From a bacterium (lineage in GTDB: Bacteria; Bacillota; Clostridia; Christensenellales; CAG-138), in contig JAQXRK010000093.1 in the NCBI GenBank assembly GCA_029218485.1, forward strand, positions 1 through 7,339: a DNA stretch of 7,339 bases, given 5' to 3'. The first letter of the stretch is position 1. Each line of letters begins with the position of its first letter. This document shows positions 1 to 5,613 of the stretch, in pieces. The notes beneath the pieces were generated by a model. It saw only the letters and a list, made by a program, of their open reading frames with translations, was not told the DNA's origin and ran no database searches. The position numbers were made by a program, and so were the translations under genes.

Positions 1-305
1 GGCTCGAACAGATCGTCGAGCAGCGTATCGCAGTTGCCCAGCAGCGGAAACACATTGCCGCGCGCGCACAGGCGCATGATGCGCCGAAGCAGCGGCAGCG
101 CCTGCTCGCCGCGCTCGATATAATCGCCGAGCAGCACCAGCGCGTCCGCATCGGAAAACCGCACCTGCCCGAGCAGACGGTCAAACAGCGCGTCGTTGCC
201 GTGCAGATCGCTCACGGCGATGATGCGGCGAAACGCGCCCGGCTGCAAAGACCGAACCCGCGCGGGACGGTTCGGCGCGGGGGAAAGCGGGCTGCGGCAC
301 TCCAT
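1..305 (-). CDS. Metallophosphoesterase, N-terminal part (3' end beyond window)
   Basis: The first 101 residues of a calcineurin-like phosphoesterase are visible; the gene runs off the left edge. Three metal-binding blocks of the family appear in order: D33-L-H35-G-N, then G60-D61-Y-I-E-R65-G, then G90-N91-C92-D93. The GDxxxRG spacing is that of the PPP-type and diadenosine tetraphosphatase-like branch, so a phosphoester hydrolase with a two-metal centre is expected; the substrate cannot be told. The third block is normally GNHE; here it is GNCD, so the usual His and Glu are replaced. The ATG at 305-303 is the first in frame. A GAGAGGAG sequence lies upstream but its spacing of about 13 bases is long, and the first 27 residues look unconserved, so the start is uncertain. 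The gene is separated from the corrinoid genes by a repeat region and is probably unrelated to them. Confidence 0.8.
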   Translation of the reverse strand, partial: MECRSPLSPAPNRPARVRSLQPGAFRRIIAVSDLHGNDALFDRLLGQVRFSDADALVLLGDYIERGEQALPLLRRIMRLCARGNVFPLLGNCDTLLDDLFE

Positions 306-311
306 GCCCTG

Positions 312-424
312 GTCAGCACTCCTCTCTTCGATGCGCGGCCGCCATGCCGGCGGAAGCCTTTGAGCCGCGAGAATATTCTGTCAACTTGCGCTCTGCGATG
401 CGCGGCCGCCATGCCGGCGGAAGC
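312..424. repeat. GC-rich intergenic direct repeat, two copies, about 67-bp period
   Basis: A 29-base sequence, starting CGATGCGCGG and ending GGCGGAAGC, occurs identically at 329-357 and 396-424. Similarity extends weakly upstream of both copies (TCAGC/TCAAC and CTCT). The stretch lies in the non-coding gap between the phosphoesterase start and the stop of the small membrane protein. The second copy also forms a stem with adjacent sequence: GCGGCCGCC at 402-410 pairs with GGCGGCCGC at 425-433 across a 14-base loop. No T-run follows on either strand, so this is not a classical terminator. A dispersed intergenic repeat family is the likeliest explanation. Confidence 0.75.
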
Positions 425-444
425 GGCGGCCGCTGATCCCGGGT

Positions 445-939
445 TTATTCTGCGCCGGCGCGCGATAAAAATGTGTCGTTGGCTGCCCGCGCCCGGGCCA
501 GCTTCTTCGGGTCGTCGCCGTTGTTCTGCCGCATGCGCCGGTAGGCCCGGCTGGCGAACACGTTGAGCAGCATGCTGACGAGGCCGATGACGATGAGCGC
601 CCAGCCAAGCGGCTTCATATCCCGGAAAAAGCAGGCGATGGCGGCAGTGATCGGCAGGACGGTCGTTACCGTGAGCAGCACATAGGCCATTGCGATCACC
701 TGTCCCTGCCGGTAGGTCTGGAAATAGCAGGCGGGGTTCTTTTGCAGGCAGGCCTGCCGCAGCGCGCGGTATTCCGTGTCCGGCAGCTTGACCGAGATCG
801 CGCGGTCCCTGCCGTCCAGATTGAACAGCAGCAGGTGGTCCACCCGGTTTTTCTCTGAGGCCACCTTGATCAAAGCCGCATAGGGGATCCACTCCCCGCC
901 GGCGCGGACGCCGTCCGGCAAAATTTCAAATCCTTTCAT
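445..939 (-). CDS. Small two-helix membrane protein with N-terminal YcxB/PH-like region
   Basis: I do not recognise a characterised family with certainty. The 164-residue product has a soluble N-terminal part (residues 1-75) with alternating beta-type segments (ILPDGVRAGGEWIPY, KVASEKN, HLLLFNL, AISVKL) that resembles the bacterial PH-like/YcxB fold. Two hydrophobic helices follow at about 81-105 and 110-131, then a basic, probably cytoplasmic tail (RAYRRMRQ). There is no signal peptide. The start at 939 is chosen because AAAGGAG at 953-947 lies 7 bases upstream; the ATG at 945 is only 1 base from that site. The start overlaps the stop of the DUF1638 gene (ATGA, 4 bases), so translation is probably coupled. 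A link to corrinoid metabolism is suggested only by this position. Confidence 0.72.
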   Translation of the reverse strand: MKGFEILPDGVRAGGEWIPYAALIKVASEKNRVDHLLLFNLDGRDRAISVKLPDTEYRALRQACLQKNPACYFQTYRQGQVIAMAYVLLTVTTVLPITAAIACFFRDMKPLGWALIVIGLVSMLLNVFASRAYRRMRQNNGDDPKKLARARAANDTFLSRAGAE

Positions 940-1658
940 ATCCATGCTCCTTTCGTGCAGGAATTGTCCCCGGAGGGAAACGGCTCGTCCAGGAAATCCT
1001 GCAGACGCAGCGTTTCCCCGGGCAATATGCAGCAGAACGACTCGTCCCATTGCCCGGTGAGGAGTTTTTTCAGAATGCGGGTGCTGCCGCAGCAAAGGTC
1101 GAACCGCAGGCCGAAGCGCTCCGCCAGCGCGCGCGGGACGGGACAGGCGGAGGGCAGGTCATACGCGCCGGTATCGATCATGCCGATGGCGGCGTAGTTT
1201 TTGAGCATAGTGCGGTACACGCGCATGGCCTTCTGCTCCCCGTATGTCTGACAGGCGCGCTGAAACCCCGCTTCCAGCGACCGATCGCCGGAGAGCCACC
1301 CGCGCGTGAGATACAGCGTATGCGTATCCGGTTCGCCGGAGAGCAGCATGTGGATGCAGTCGTGGCAGCGCGGGATCACGAGCCGGGCGTGCGCCGCGCC
1401 GACGCCCTCGACCGCCTTGCCGCAGAGGGTCATGCCGAGCAGGATCGTCTCATAGGCGCCGTCGAGGGAAGCGATCGCTTCCTCCAGCCGGGCGCGCAGC
1501 AGCGCGGGCGTTTCATGCAGGCCGCGGTCGAGCCACGTGACGGGCATGGCGCAATCCAGCTCGTTCATGACGAGGTTCAGCTCATCGGCGATCATTTCGC
1601 AGGCGACGATCGCGCAGCGTCCGGGCGCGAAGACGAATGGAGAGGCAGAAATATCCAT
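936..1658 (-). CDS. DUF1638 domain protein
   Basis: This 240-residue product matches the DUF1638 pattern through its length: AIVACEMIADEL at residues 16-27 with Cys20, GLHETPALL at 46-54, an LLGMTLCG segment at 73-80, IPRCHDCIHMLL at 95-106 with Cys98, His99, Asp100 and Cys101, and YLTRGW at 116-121. The clustered Cys and His residues could bind a metal or cofactor, but no function is established that I know of. The family is common in methanogens and in bacteria beside corrinoid methyltransferase genes, which fits here. It follows the methyltransferase gene by 89 bases on the same strand and overlaps the next gene by 4 bases. The ATG at 1658 is the only sensible start, yet no Shine-Dalgarno sequence precedes it. 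A strong hairpin ends 13 bases upstream, so expression may depend on read-through. Confidence 0.82.
   Translation of the reverse strand: MDISASPFVFAPGRCAIVACEMIADELNLVMNELDCAMPVTWLDRGLHETPALLRARLEEAIASLDGAYETILLGMTLCGKAVEGVGAAHARLVIPRCHDCIHMLLSGEPDTHTLYLTRGWLSGDRSLEAGFQRACQTYGEQKAMRVYRTMLKNYAAIGMIDTGAYDLPSACPVPRALAERFGLRFDLCCGSTRILKKLLTGQWDESFCCILPGETLRLQDFLDEPFPSGDNSCTKGAWI
947..953 (-). promoter_or_regulatory. Ribosome binding site deciding the start of the small membrane protein
   Basis: AAAGGAG on the minus strand has 7-base spacing to the ATG at 939 and only 1 base to the ATG at 945. It lies inside the last codons of the DUF1638 gene. Confidence 0.7.
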
Positions 1659-1704
1659 ATTAATAAGTAAGGACGAAGCCCGGTGCGCCGCACCGGGCTT
1701 CGTC
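1659..1704 (-). terminator. Strong hairpin with weak T-rich tail after the methyltransferase gene
   Basis: Bases 1672-1685 and 1691-1704 form a perfect 14-bp inverted repeat around a 5-base loop. On the minus strand the stem is followed by CTTACTTATTAAT, an interrupted T-rich tail; on the plus strand GGGGTT follows, so it faces the minus direction. It lies 44 bases after the methyltransferase stop and its tail runs into the ATG of the DUF1638 gene. It may act as a partial terminator that lowers expression of the last two genes, or as a 3' mRNA stabiliser. Confidence 0.72.
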
Positions 1705-1747
1705 GGGGTTCAGTTGCACAGATCAGTCCTTCTCATGTCTCGACACA

Positions 1748-3118
1748 TCAGAATCTGAACTGGATGCCCATTTCGGTCAGGTCGGCCTTGACCTTGTCGT
1801 ACATGGCCTGCCACTCCGGCGTCGGCTCGATGGTCTTGACATCGTAGACCTCGTTGAACGGCTTGCCGAGGTTCGGATTGTCGAGCGTGTGCTCGTACTT
1901 CTTGAAGATGCGGCGGATGAGGTCGTTGCCCTGCTCCTCCGTCATGCCCATGTGGAACACGGCGTCGACGGTCTCGGCGAACAGGCGGTCCTCAAGGCCC
2001 GAGCAGTTCGGATACACGCCGTTGGTGGAGCCGAGGCTGTCGGTGTTGAGCGCGCTGAGCTCCTGCGCGATGGCCAAAGCCGCCGCCTCGTAGAGCACCT
2101 CCTCGGTACCGGCGCCGCAGGTGGTCCATGCATCCGCCAGAATCGCGATCGGCGAACGGAGTGCGAACGCGCGGCCGATGATGCTGTCCATCCACATGCC
2201 CTCGCGGGTGCTGACGGACACGTACTTGTTATGGATGGCATGCAGGCAGTGCATCTGCACGCCGTAGGCTGCCGTTGCGAGCATGATGGCCGCTGCGCCA
2301 ACGATGGCCGCGCCCTCGACGCCGCCGGCAAAACCGCCGATGATCGGATCCATCAGGCTCGTCGTCCATGCCGGGTATTCCGAGCCGGTCATGACGCGCG
2401 AGAGGCGGATGTTGTCCGTCTTCAGCTCGGACAGAACCGGGATCATGTGCGAGTCGGTGGTGCGCATGTATTTCTCGTTGCAGATGGCCAGCGTGCCCAG
2501 CTCCGTCGCGCTGCTCTCGCCGGCGGCGTAGATGTGCGTGCCGGGACGGCCGTAGCGCGTGAGCGCCTCGCGCATCCACAGCATCTCCTGACGGCAGGCG
2601 CGGATCTCGAGCGGGCCGCCCGTCTTGACGTCCATGCCCTCGATGGAGACGAGGCTGCCGGGGATGATGATGTCGATCAGCGGCTCCTTGGCGTAGGACA
2701 TCATGATCGGGAGGAACAGCTCCTCGGGCAGCGGCGTGCCGGGGCAGCCGCCGCAGACGCACATCTTGTGCCCGTCATGCAGGCGGCGCGCACGCATGAC
2801 GCGGGCGTCCTTGCCTTCGCCGAGCAGCATCTCCTTCGGCGCCTGTTCGAGCGCCTGGAGCAGCTCCTGCCGCGTGAAGCGGATGACCCTGCTGGTATCG
2901 ACGCACAGCATGCCCATCTCGTCGCACAGCTCCAAAGCCGCGTCAAACAGATTGCTCGCCATGGTGTCGTCGGAGAGGATGACGTTCTCCTTGTCGAATT
3001 TGATGCCGTACTTTTTGACCAAGCGCTTGTTGGTCTTGTACAGCTTCATATTAAAGTCGTCTTCTTTAATATAGTCGCCGGTTTCTGCTCTGCGCAATAC
3101 TTCAAAGATATCTGCCAT
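1748..3118 (-). CDS. MtmB-family corrinoid methyltransferase lacking pyrrolysine
   Basis: The 456-residue product matches monomethylamine:corrinoid methyltransferase MtmB (about 458 residues) from end to end, as recalled from the Methanosarcina barkeri protein. Shared segments include RAETGDYIKEDD near the start, KKYGIKFD (35-42), GRPG (190-193), TDSH (221-224), SELKTD (230-235), PIIGGFAGGVE (258-268), STRE (303-306) and GKPFNEVYDVKT at the C-terminus. The expected role is methyl transfer from an amine-type substrate to the Co(I) corrinoid of the protein encoded just upstream, in the cytoplasm. Archaeal MtmB reads an in-frame UAG as pyrrolysine at residue 202; this gene has none and ends in TGA. 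By alignment the Pyl site is Ala198 or Tyr197, and Glu229, Glu259 and Gln333 are Met225, Leu255 and Asp329. Methylamine is therefore an unlikely substrate. The ATG abuts the corrinoid gene's stop, with GGAGG 8 bases upstream. Confidence 0.9.
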   Translation of the reverse strand: MADIFEVLRRAETGDYIKEDDFNMKLYKTNKRLVKKYGIKFDKENVILSDDTMASNLFDAALELCDEMGMLCVDTSRVIRFTRQELLQALEQAPKEMLLGEGKDARVMRARRLHDGHKMCVCGGCPGTPLPEELFLPIMMSYAKEPLIDIIIPGSLVSIEGMDVKTGGPLEIRACRQEMLWMREALTRYGRPGTHIYAAGESSATELGTLAICNEKYMRTTDSHMIPVLSELKTDNIRLSRVMTGSEYPAWTTSLMDPIIGGFAGGVEGAAIVGAAAIMLATAAYGVQMHCLHAIHNKYVSVSTREGMWMDSIIGRAFALRSPIAILADAWTTCGAGTEEVLYEAAALAIAQELSALNTDSLGSTNGVYPNCSGLEDRLFAETVDAVFHMGMTEEQGNDLIRRIFKKYEHTLDNPNLGKPFNEVYDVKTIEPTPEWQAMYDKVKADLTEMGIQFRF

Positions 3119-3766
3119 TTATTTACCCTCCGCATACATCTTTTTGACCAGTTCGACCGCTTCCACGGCAGTACCGGAGTAGCCGTCCGCACCGATCTGT
3201 TCCACATATTCCTTCGTGACGGCGCCGCCGCCCATGATGACCTTGATCTCGTCGTGCTTGCCGCAGGCATCGCGGATGCTGAGCACTTCCTTCGCAAACG
3301 GCAGGGACGTGGTGAGCAGGGAGGACAGACCGATGAAATCCGCCTTGTACTCGATCGCCTTTTCCACAAACACGTTCGCCTTGACGTTGTTGCCCAGATC
3401 ATGCACCGTAAAGCCGGCTACGCGCAGCATGGTGCAGAGGATTTCGCGGCCGATATCATGGATGTCGCCCTGCAGGTTGCCGACCACCAGACAGATGGGC
3501 GCTTCCGCTTTCTGCACATGCTTCTCGATCTCGGGCGAGAGAACCTTCATGGCCTCTTCCATCGCGCCGCCGCCGAGGATCAGCTCCGGCAGGAAGCACT
3601 CGAGGTTCTCAAACTGTCTGCCGAGCTCGTTGATGCCGGCGGTGAGGGCGTCGACGATGGCGAACACATCGATGCCCTGATCCAGCGCTTCCTGCGCAAG
3701 TTCTGCGGAATCACCCTCGTCGGTGTCGATAACGCTTGCAGTGATTTTCTCCAACAATTCGTTCAT
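3119..3766 (-). CDS. Corrinoid protein of the MtmC/MtbC type (methyl-accepting)
   Basis: This 215-residue protein has the two-domain layout of methyltransferase corrinoid proteins. A helical cap (about residues 1-88) carries the LGRQFENLECFLPELILGG pattern. A Rossmann-like B12 domain (about 90-213) follows with D101-I-H103-D-I-G106, His103 being the expected lower cobalt ligand, then GLSSLLTTS at 146-154 (the S-x-L motif) and MGGGAVT at 178-184. It should accept the methyl group from the adjacent methyltransferase and pass it to a second methyltransferase not present in the window. Its cobalt needs reduction to Co(I) by an activase such as the DUF4445 protein at the right edge. GGAG lies 6 bases before the ATG. 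It starts 31 bases after the permease stop and abuts the methyltransferase start, so the two proteins are probably made together. Confidence 0.95.
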   Translation of the reverse strand: MNELLEKITASVIDTDEGDSAELAQEALDQGIDVFAIVDALTAGINELGRQFENLECFLPELILGGGAMEEAMKVLSPEIEKHVQKAEAPICLVVGNLQGDIHDIGREILCTMLRVAGFTVHDLGNNVKANVFVEKAIEYKADFIGLSSLLTTSLPFAKEVLSIRDACGKHDEIKVIMGGGAVTKEYVEQIGADGYSGTAVEAVELVKKMYAEGK

Positions 3767-3797
3767 GATGTACTCCTTTCATTGATGCCGGCTGAGA

Positions 3798-5192
3798 TTA
3801 AGCGGCTTTTCTTTTATTCGCGATGGTGGATGCGGCCCAGTAGATGACGGCGGTCACGATGACGGTGGAGTAGATCGCACCGATCGTATTCATGATGAAG
3901 CCGAGGTTCAGGGCGATGAAGTAGGCGACGACGCCGGCACACCAGGAGCCGATGGCCACCCAGTTGACGCCGTTTTTATACCAGTAGATACCGCCGACCT
4001 TGGCGCACTGCGACCAGTCGTACTCGCGCTTCTTGACCACATAGAAATCGATGATCATGATGGCGAGCAGCGGCGCGAAGATGAGGCCCACGTAGGTCAG
4101 GAATACCGTGAACGCATCGTAGAAGCTGTTGACCACGATCGGGATCAGCGAGATGAGCAGCGTGGCAACGGCGGTGCCGTACAGCGCTTTCTTCTCACCC
4201 AGCTTCGGCAGCGCGTTGGCCACGGACATGCCGGCCGCATAGATGTTGACGCAGTTGGTCGTGCAGGTGGCGAGGATCAGCACGAGGAAGGCGACCCAGC
4301 CAAGGCCGAGGTTGGCGACGATGGTGGACGGGTCGGAAGCATTGGGATCGAACACGCCGGCGGTGATCGAGTTGGCGATCGCGCCGAACATACCGACGAT
4401 GGCAAACCAGAACAGGGCCACGTTTGCGCCGATCATCGGGGCGACGACGGCGGAGCGCTTGTTCTTGGTATAGCGGGTAAACTCAGCGATGGCGGGGATC
4501 CAGCCGAAGCTGAAGGCGACCATGATATCCATGGCCTCGCCGAAGCGAATCGAGAAATCACCGGTGGGTACCCAGGCGAAGATCTCGGCCAGCGGGTAGG
4601 CCTTGAGGATGGCGTAGGTCTCCCAGATGGTCAGCGCCACGAGCAGGATGACGGACACGCGCTCCGCGATCTTGATGGAGCGGGAGCCCTGAACGACGGT
4701 CATCAGAATCTGGATGACGCTGCAGAGCACCACGCCGAACACCATGACCCAGCCGCTGCCCTCCATGCCGAAGGCCGGCCAGTTGAAGAGCTGGTTGAGC
4801 AGGTAGCTCAGGGAGATGGCCGCGATAAACGTGTTGCAGGCGCACCACCCGACGAACTGGATGGTGTTGAGCACCGATGGCAGGACGGAGCCGCGGATAC
4901 CGAAGGACGCGCGGGTGAGGCCCATCGTCGTCGTGCCGACTTTGTAGCCCATGTAACCGACCAGAGCCATGATGGCGTAAGCGATGGGATTGGCGATGAA
5001 GATGACGGCAAGGCCGCCGAGAACGCCGACCGCTGCGATGCAGCCGCCGGTATACCACGAGGAGGTGTTGGCATTGGCGCCGATCCACGTTGCGATCATG
5101 TCCCAGAAGCCGTAGTGGCGGGCGGACATGGGAACCGCAACTTCAATGGGGTATTCTTCAGTACTTACAATTGGTTGTTCGTTGTTTTCCAT
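3798..5192 (-). CDS. NCS1-family permease (cytosine/purine/hydantoin-type transporter)
   Basis: A 464-residue inner-membrane protein with about 12 hydrophobic segments, the usual size for NCS1 (Transp_cyt_pur) symporters. Family-typical segments are PMSARHYGFWDM at 21-32 entering helix 1, WYTGG (46-50), the TRASFGIRGS loop between helices 2 and 3 (93-102), AEFTRY at 236-241 in the place of the family's aDxSRY motif, TNCVNIYAAGMS (312-323), and IDFYVVKKREYD (381-392) after helix 10. NCS1 proteins import nucleobases, hydantoins, hydroxymethylpyrimidine and related heterocycles with Na+ or H+. As first gene of the methyltransferase train it probably imports the methylated substrate or takes up a related compound; the substrate is inferred, not shown. 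The start at 5192 is set by AAGGAGG 7 bases upstream; an in-frame ATG at 5264 lacks a site and would add 24 uncharacteristic residues. Confidence 0.92.
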   Translation of the reverse strand: MENNEQPIVSTEEYPIEVAVPMSARHYGFWDMIATWIGANANTSSWYTGGCIAAVGVLGGLAVIFIANPIAYAIMALVGYMGYKVGTTTMGLTRASFGIRGSVLPSVLNTIQFVGWCACNTFIAAISLSYLLNQLFNWPAFGMEGSGWVMVFGVVLCSVIQILMTVVQGSRSIKIAERVSVILLVALTIWETYAILKAYPLAEIFAWVPTGDFSIRFGEAMDIMVAFSFGWIPAIAEFTRYTKNKRSAVVAPMIGANVALFWFAIVGMFGAIANSITAGVFDPNASDPSTIVANLGLGWVAFLVLILATCTTNCVNIYAAGMSVANALPKLGEKKALYGTAVATLLISLIPIVVNSFYDAFTVFLTYVGLIFAPLLAIMIIDFYVVKKREYDWSQCAKVGGIYWYKNGVNWVAIGSWCAGVVAYFIALNLGFIMNTIGAIYSTVIVTAVIYWAASTIANKRKAA

Positions 5193-5344
5193 AAAGAGTC
5201 CTCCTTCCCAATGTTGTTTGATTCGCTTAGTGATGGAGCAGAGCGGGGAATACGGGGGTCGCAATTCACCTCTTGTTGTTCAGTTTTTGCCGGGTACTGT
5301 GGGGTTTTGAACATATAAACGTGGATGTAACTGGTTTCTCATTC
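5193..5344 (-). other. Untranslated leader of the permease train
   Basis: If transcription starts just downstream of the TATAAT at 5350-5345, the leader is about 145 bases. It holds no convincing small gene, no riboswitch I recognise and no clear terminator. Only the ribosome binding site at its end is certain. Confidence 0.4.
5200..5206 (-). promoter_or_regulatory. Ribosome binding site deciding the permease start
   Basis: AAGGAGG on the minus strand is 7 bases from the ATG at 5192. It is the strongest site in the window and rules out the longer reading from 5264. Confidence 0.85.
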
Positions 5345-5372
5345 ATTATAGAGGAATCCAACCGCTTTTCCA
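5345..5372 (-). promoter_or_regulatory. Probable sigma-A promoter of the permease-methyltransferase train
   Basis: A perfect TATAAT -10 box (5350-5345, minus strand) stands 16 bases from TGGAAA (5372-5367), a 4-of-6 match to the -35 consensus. It lies in a sharply AT-rich island within a GC-rich region. The weak -35 box would suit a promoter that needs an activator. Confidence 0.5.
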
Positions 5373-5373
5373 T

Positions 5374-5391
5374 TGTTTAATGGACTAAACA
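5374..5391. promoter_or_regulatory. Palindrome TGTTTA-N6-TAAACA, candidate operator
   Basis: A perfect 6-bp dyad with a 6-base spacer lies directly upstream of the -35 box of the minus-strand promoter, centred at about -44 from the inferred start. That is a usual place for an activator site. The divergent CdaR-family regulator is the natural candidate to bind it. No second copy of the full 18-base pattern is seen in the window. Confidence 0.4.
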
Positions 5392-5415
5392 TTAGAACAA
5401 AAAATAGAATATTTA

Positions 5416-5439
5416 TGGATAACTGTCCAAATATATCCA
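5416..5439. promoter_or_regulatory. Inverted repeat TGGATA-N12-TATCCA, candidate second operator
   Basis: Six-base arms at 5416-5421 and 5434-5439 flank GTCCAAAT (5425-5432), whose reverse complement ATTTGGAC recurs at 5534-5541. It sits between the two divergent promoters. In such AT-rich sequence short dyads arise by chance, so confidence is low. Confidence 0.25.
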
Positions 5440-5559
5440 AAAATATCGAAAAATGGGATAAAAAATCGGACATTCGGAGGAATTACATCAGAAAATAATG
5501 AATATTACGGGAAAATCACCGAAATTTATGCAAATTTGGACGAATGAACAAAAATAAAA

Positions 5560-5588
5560 TTGAAATACGGAGAATTTTATGATAAAAT
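5560..5588 (+). promoter_or_regulatory. Probable sigma-A promoter of the regulator gene
   Basis: TTGAAA (5560-5565) and TAAAAT (5583-5588) are each 5-of-6 matches to the -35 and -10 boxes, with an ideal 17-base spacer. Transcription would start near 5595, about 20 bases before the ATG at 5614. This also argues against translation from the TTG at 5560. Confidence 0.6.
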
Positions 5589-5600
5589 ACAAAAAACGGT

Positions 5601-5608
5601 TGGAGGAG
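5601..5608 (+). promoter_or_regulatory. Ribosome binding site deciding the regulator start
   Basis: TGGAGGAG precedes the ATG at 5614 with 5-7 bases of spacing, depending on the register of pairing. No comparable site precedes the upstream TTG. Confidence 0.8.
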
Positions 5609-5613
5609 CGGCC

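Noticed and set aside
402..433. GCGGCCGCC hairpin as terminator of the minus-strand train
   Set aside because: The stem is good but no T-run follows on the minus strand, and half of it belongs to the repeat unit.
212..892. A 226-codon minus-strand open frame spanning the repeats
   Set aside because: It overlaps both the membrane protein and the phosphoesterase in another frame, and its translation includes the DNA repeat. It has no recognisable features.
1748..1750. Possible recoded stop at the end of the methyltransferase gene
   Set aside because: The stop is TGA, not TAG, and the protein already has the full MtmB length and C-terminus. There is no reason to suppose read-through.
1889..3847. 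A 652-codon open frame on the plus strand
   Set aside because: It lies antisense to the corrinoid protein and methyltransferase genes, both of which have clear family motifs and ribosome binding sites. Its composition (rich in Ala, Arg, Asp, His and Val, with no motif) is what the opposite strand of GC-rich coding sequence gives.
5193..5344. Riboswitch in the permease leader, for example cobalamin or purine type
   Set aside because: I looked for a cobalamin box and for purine-, preQ1- and guanidine-type signatures and saw no convincing match. The leader is also too short for a cobalamin riboswitch.
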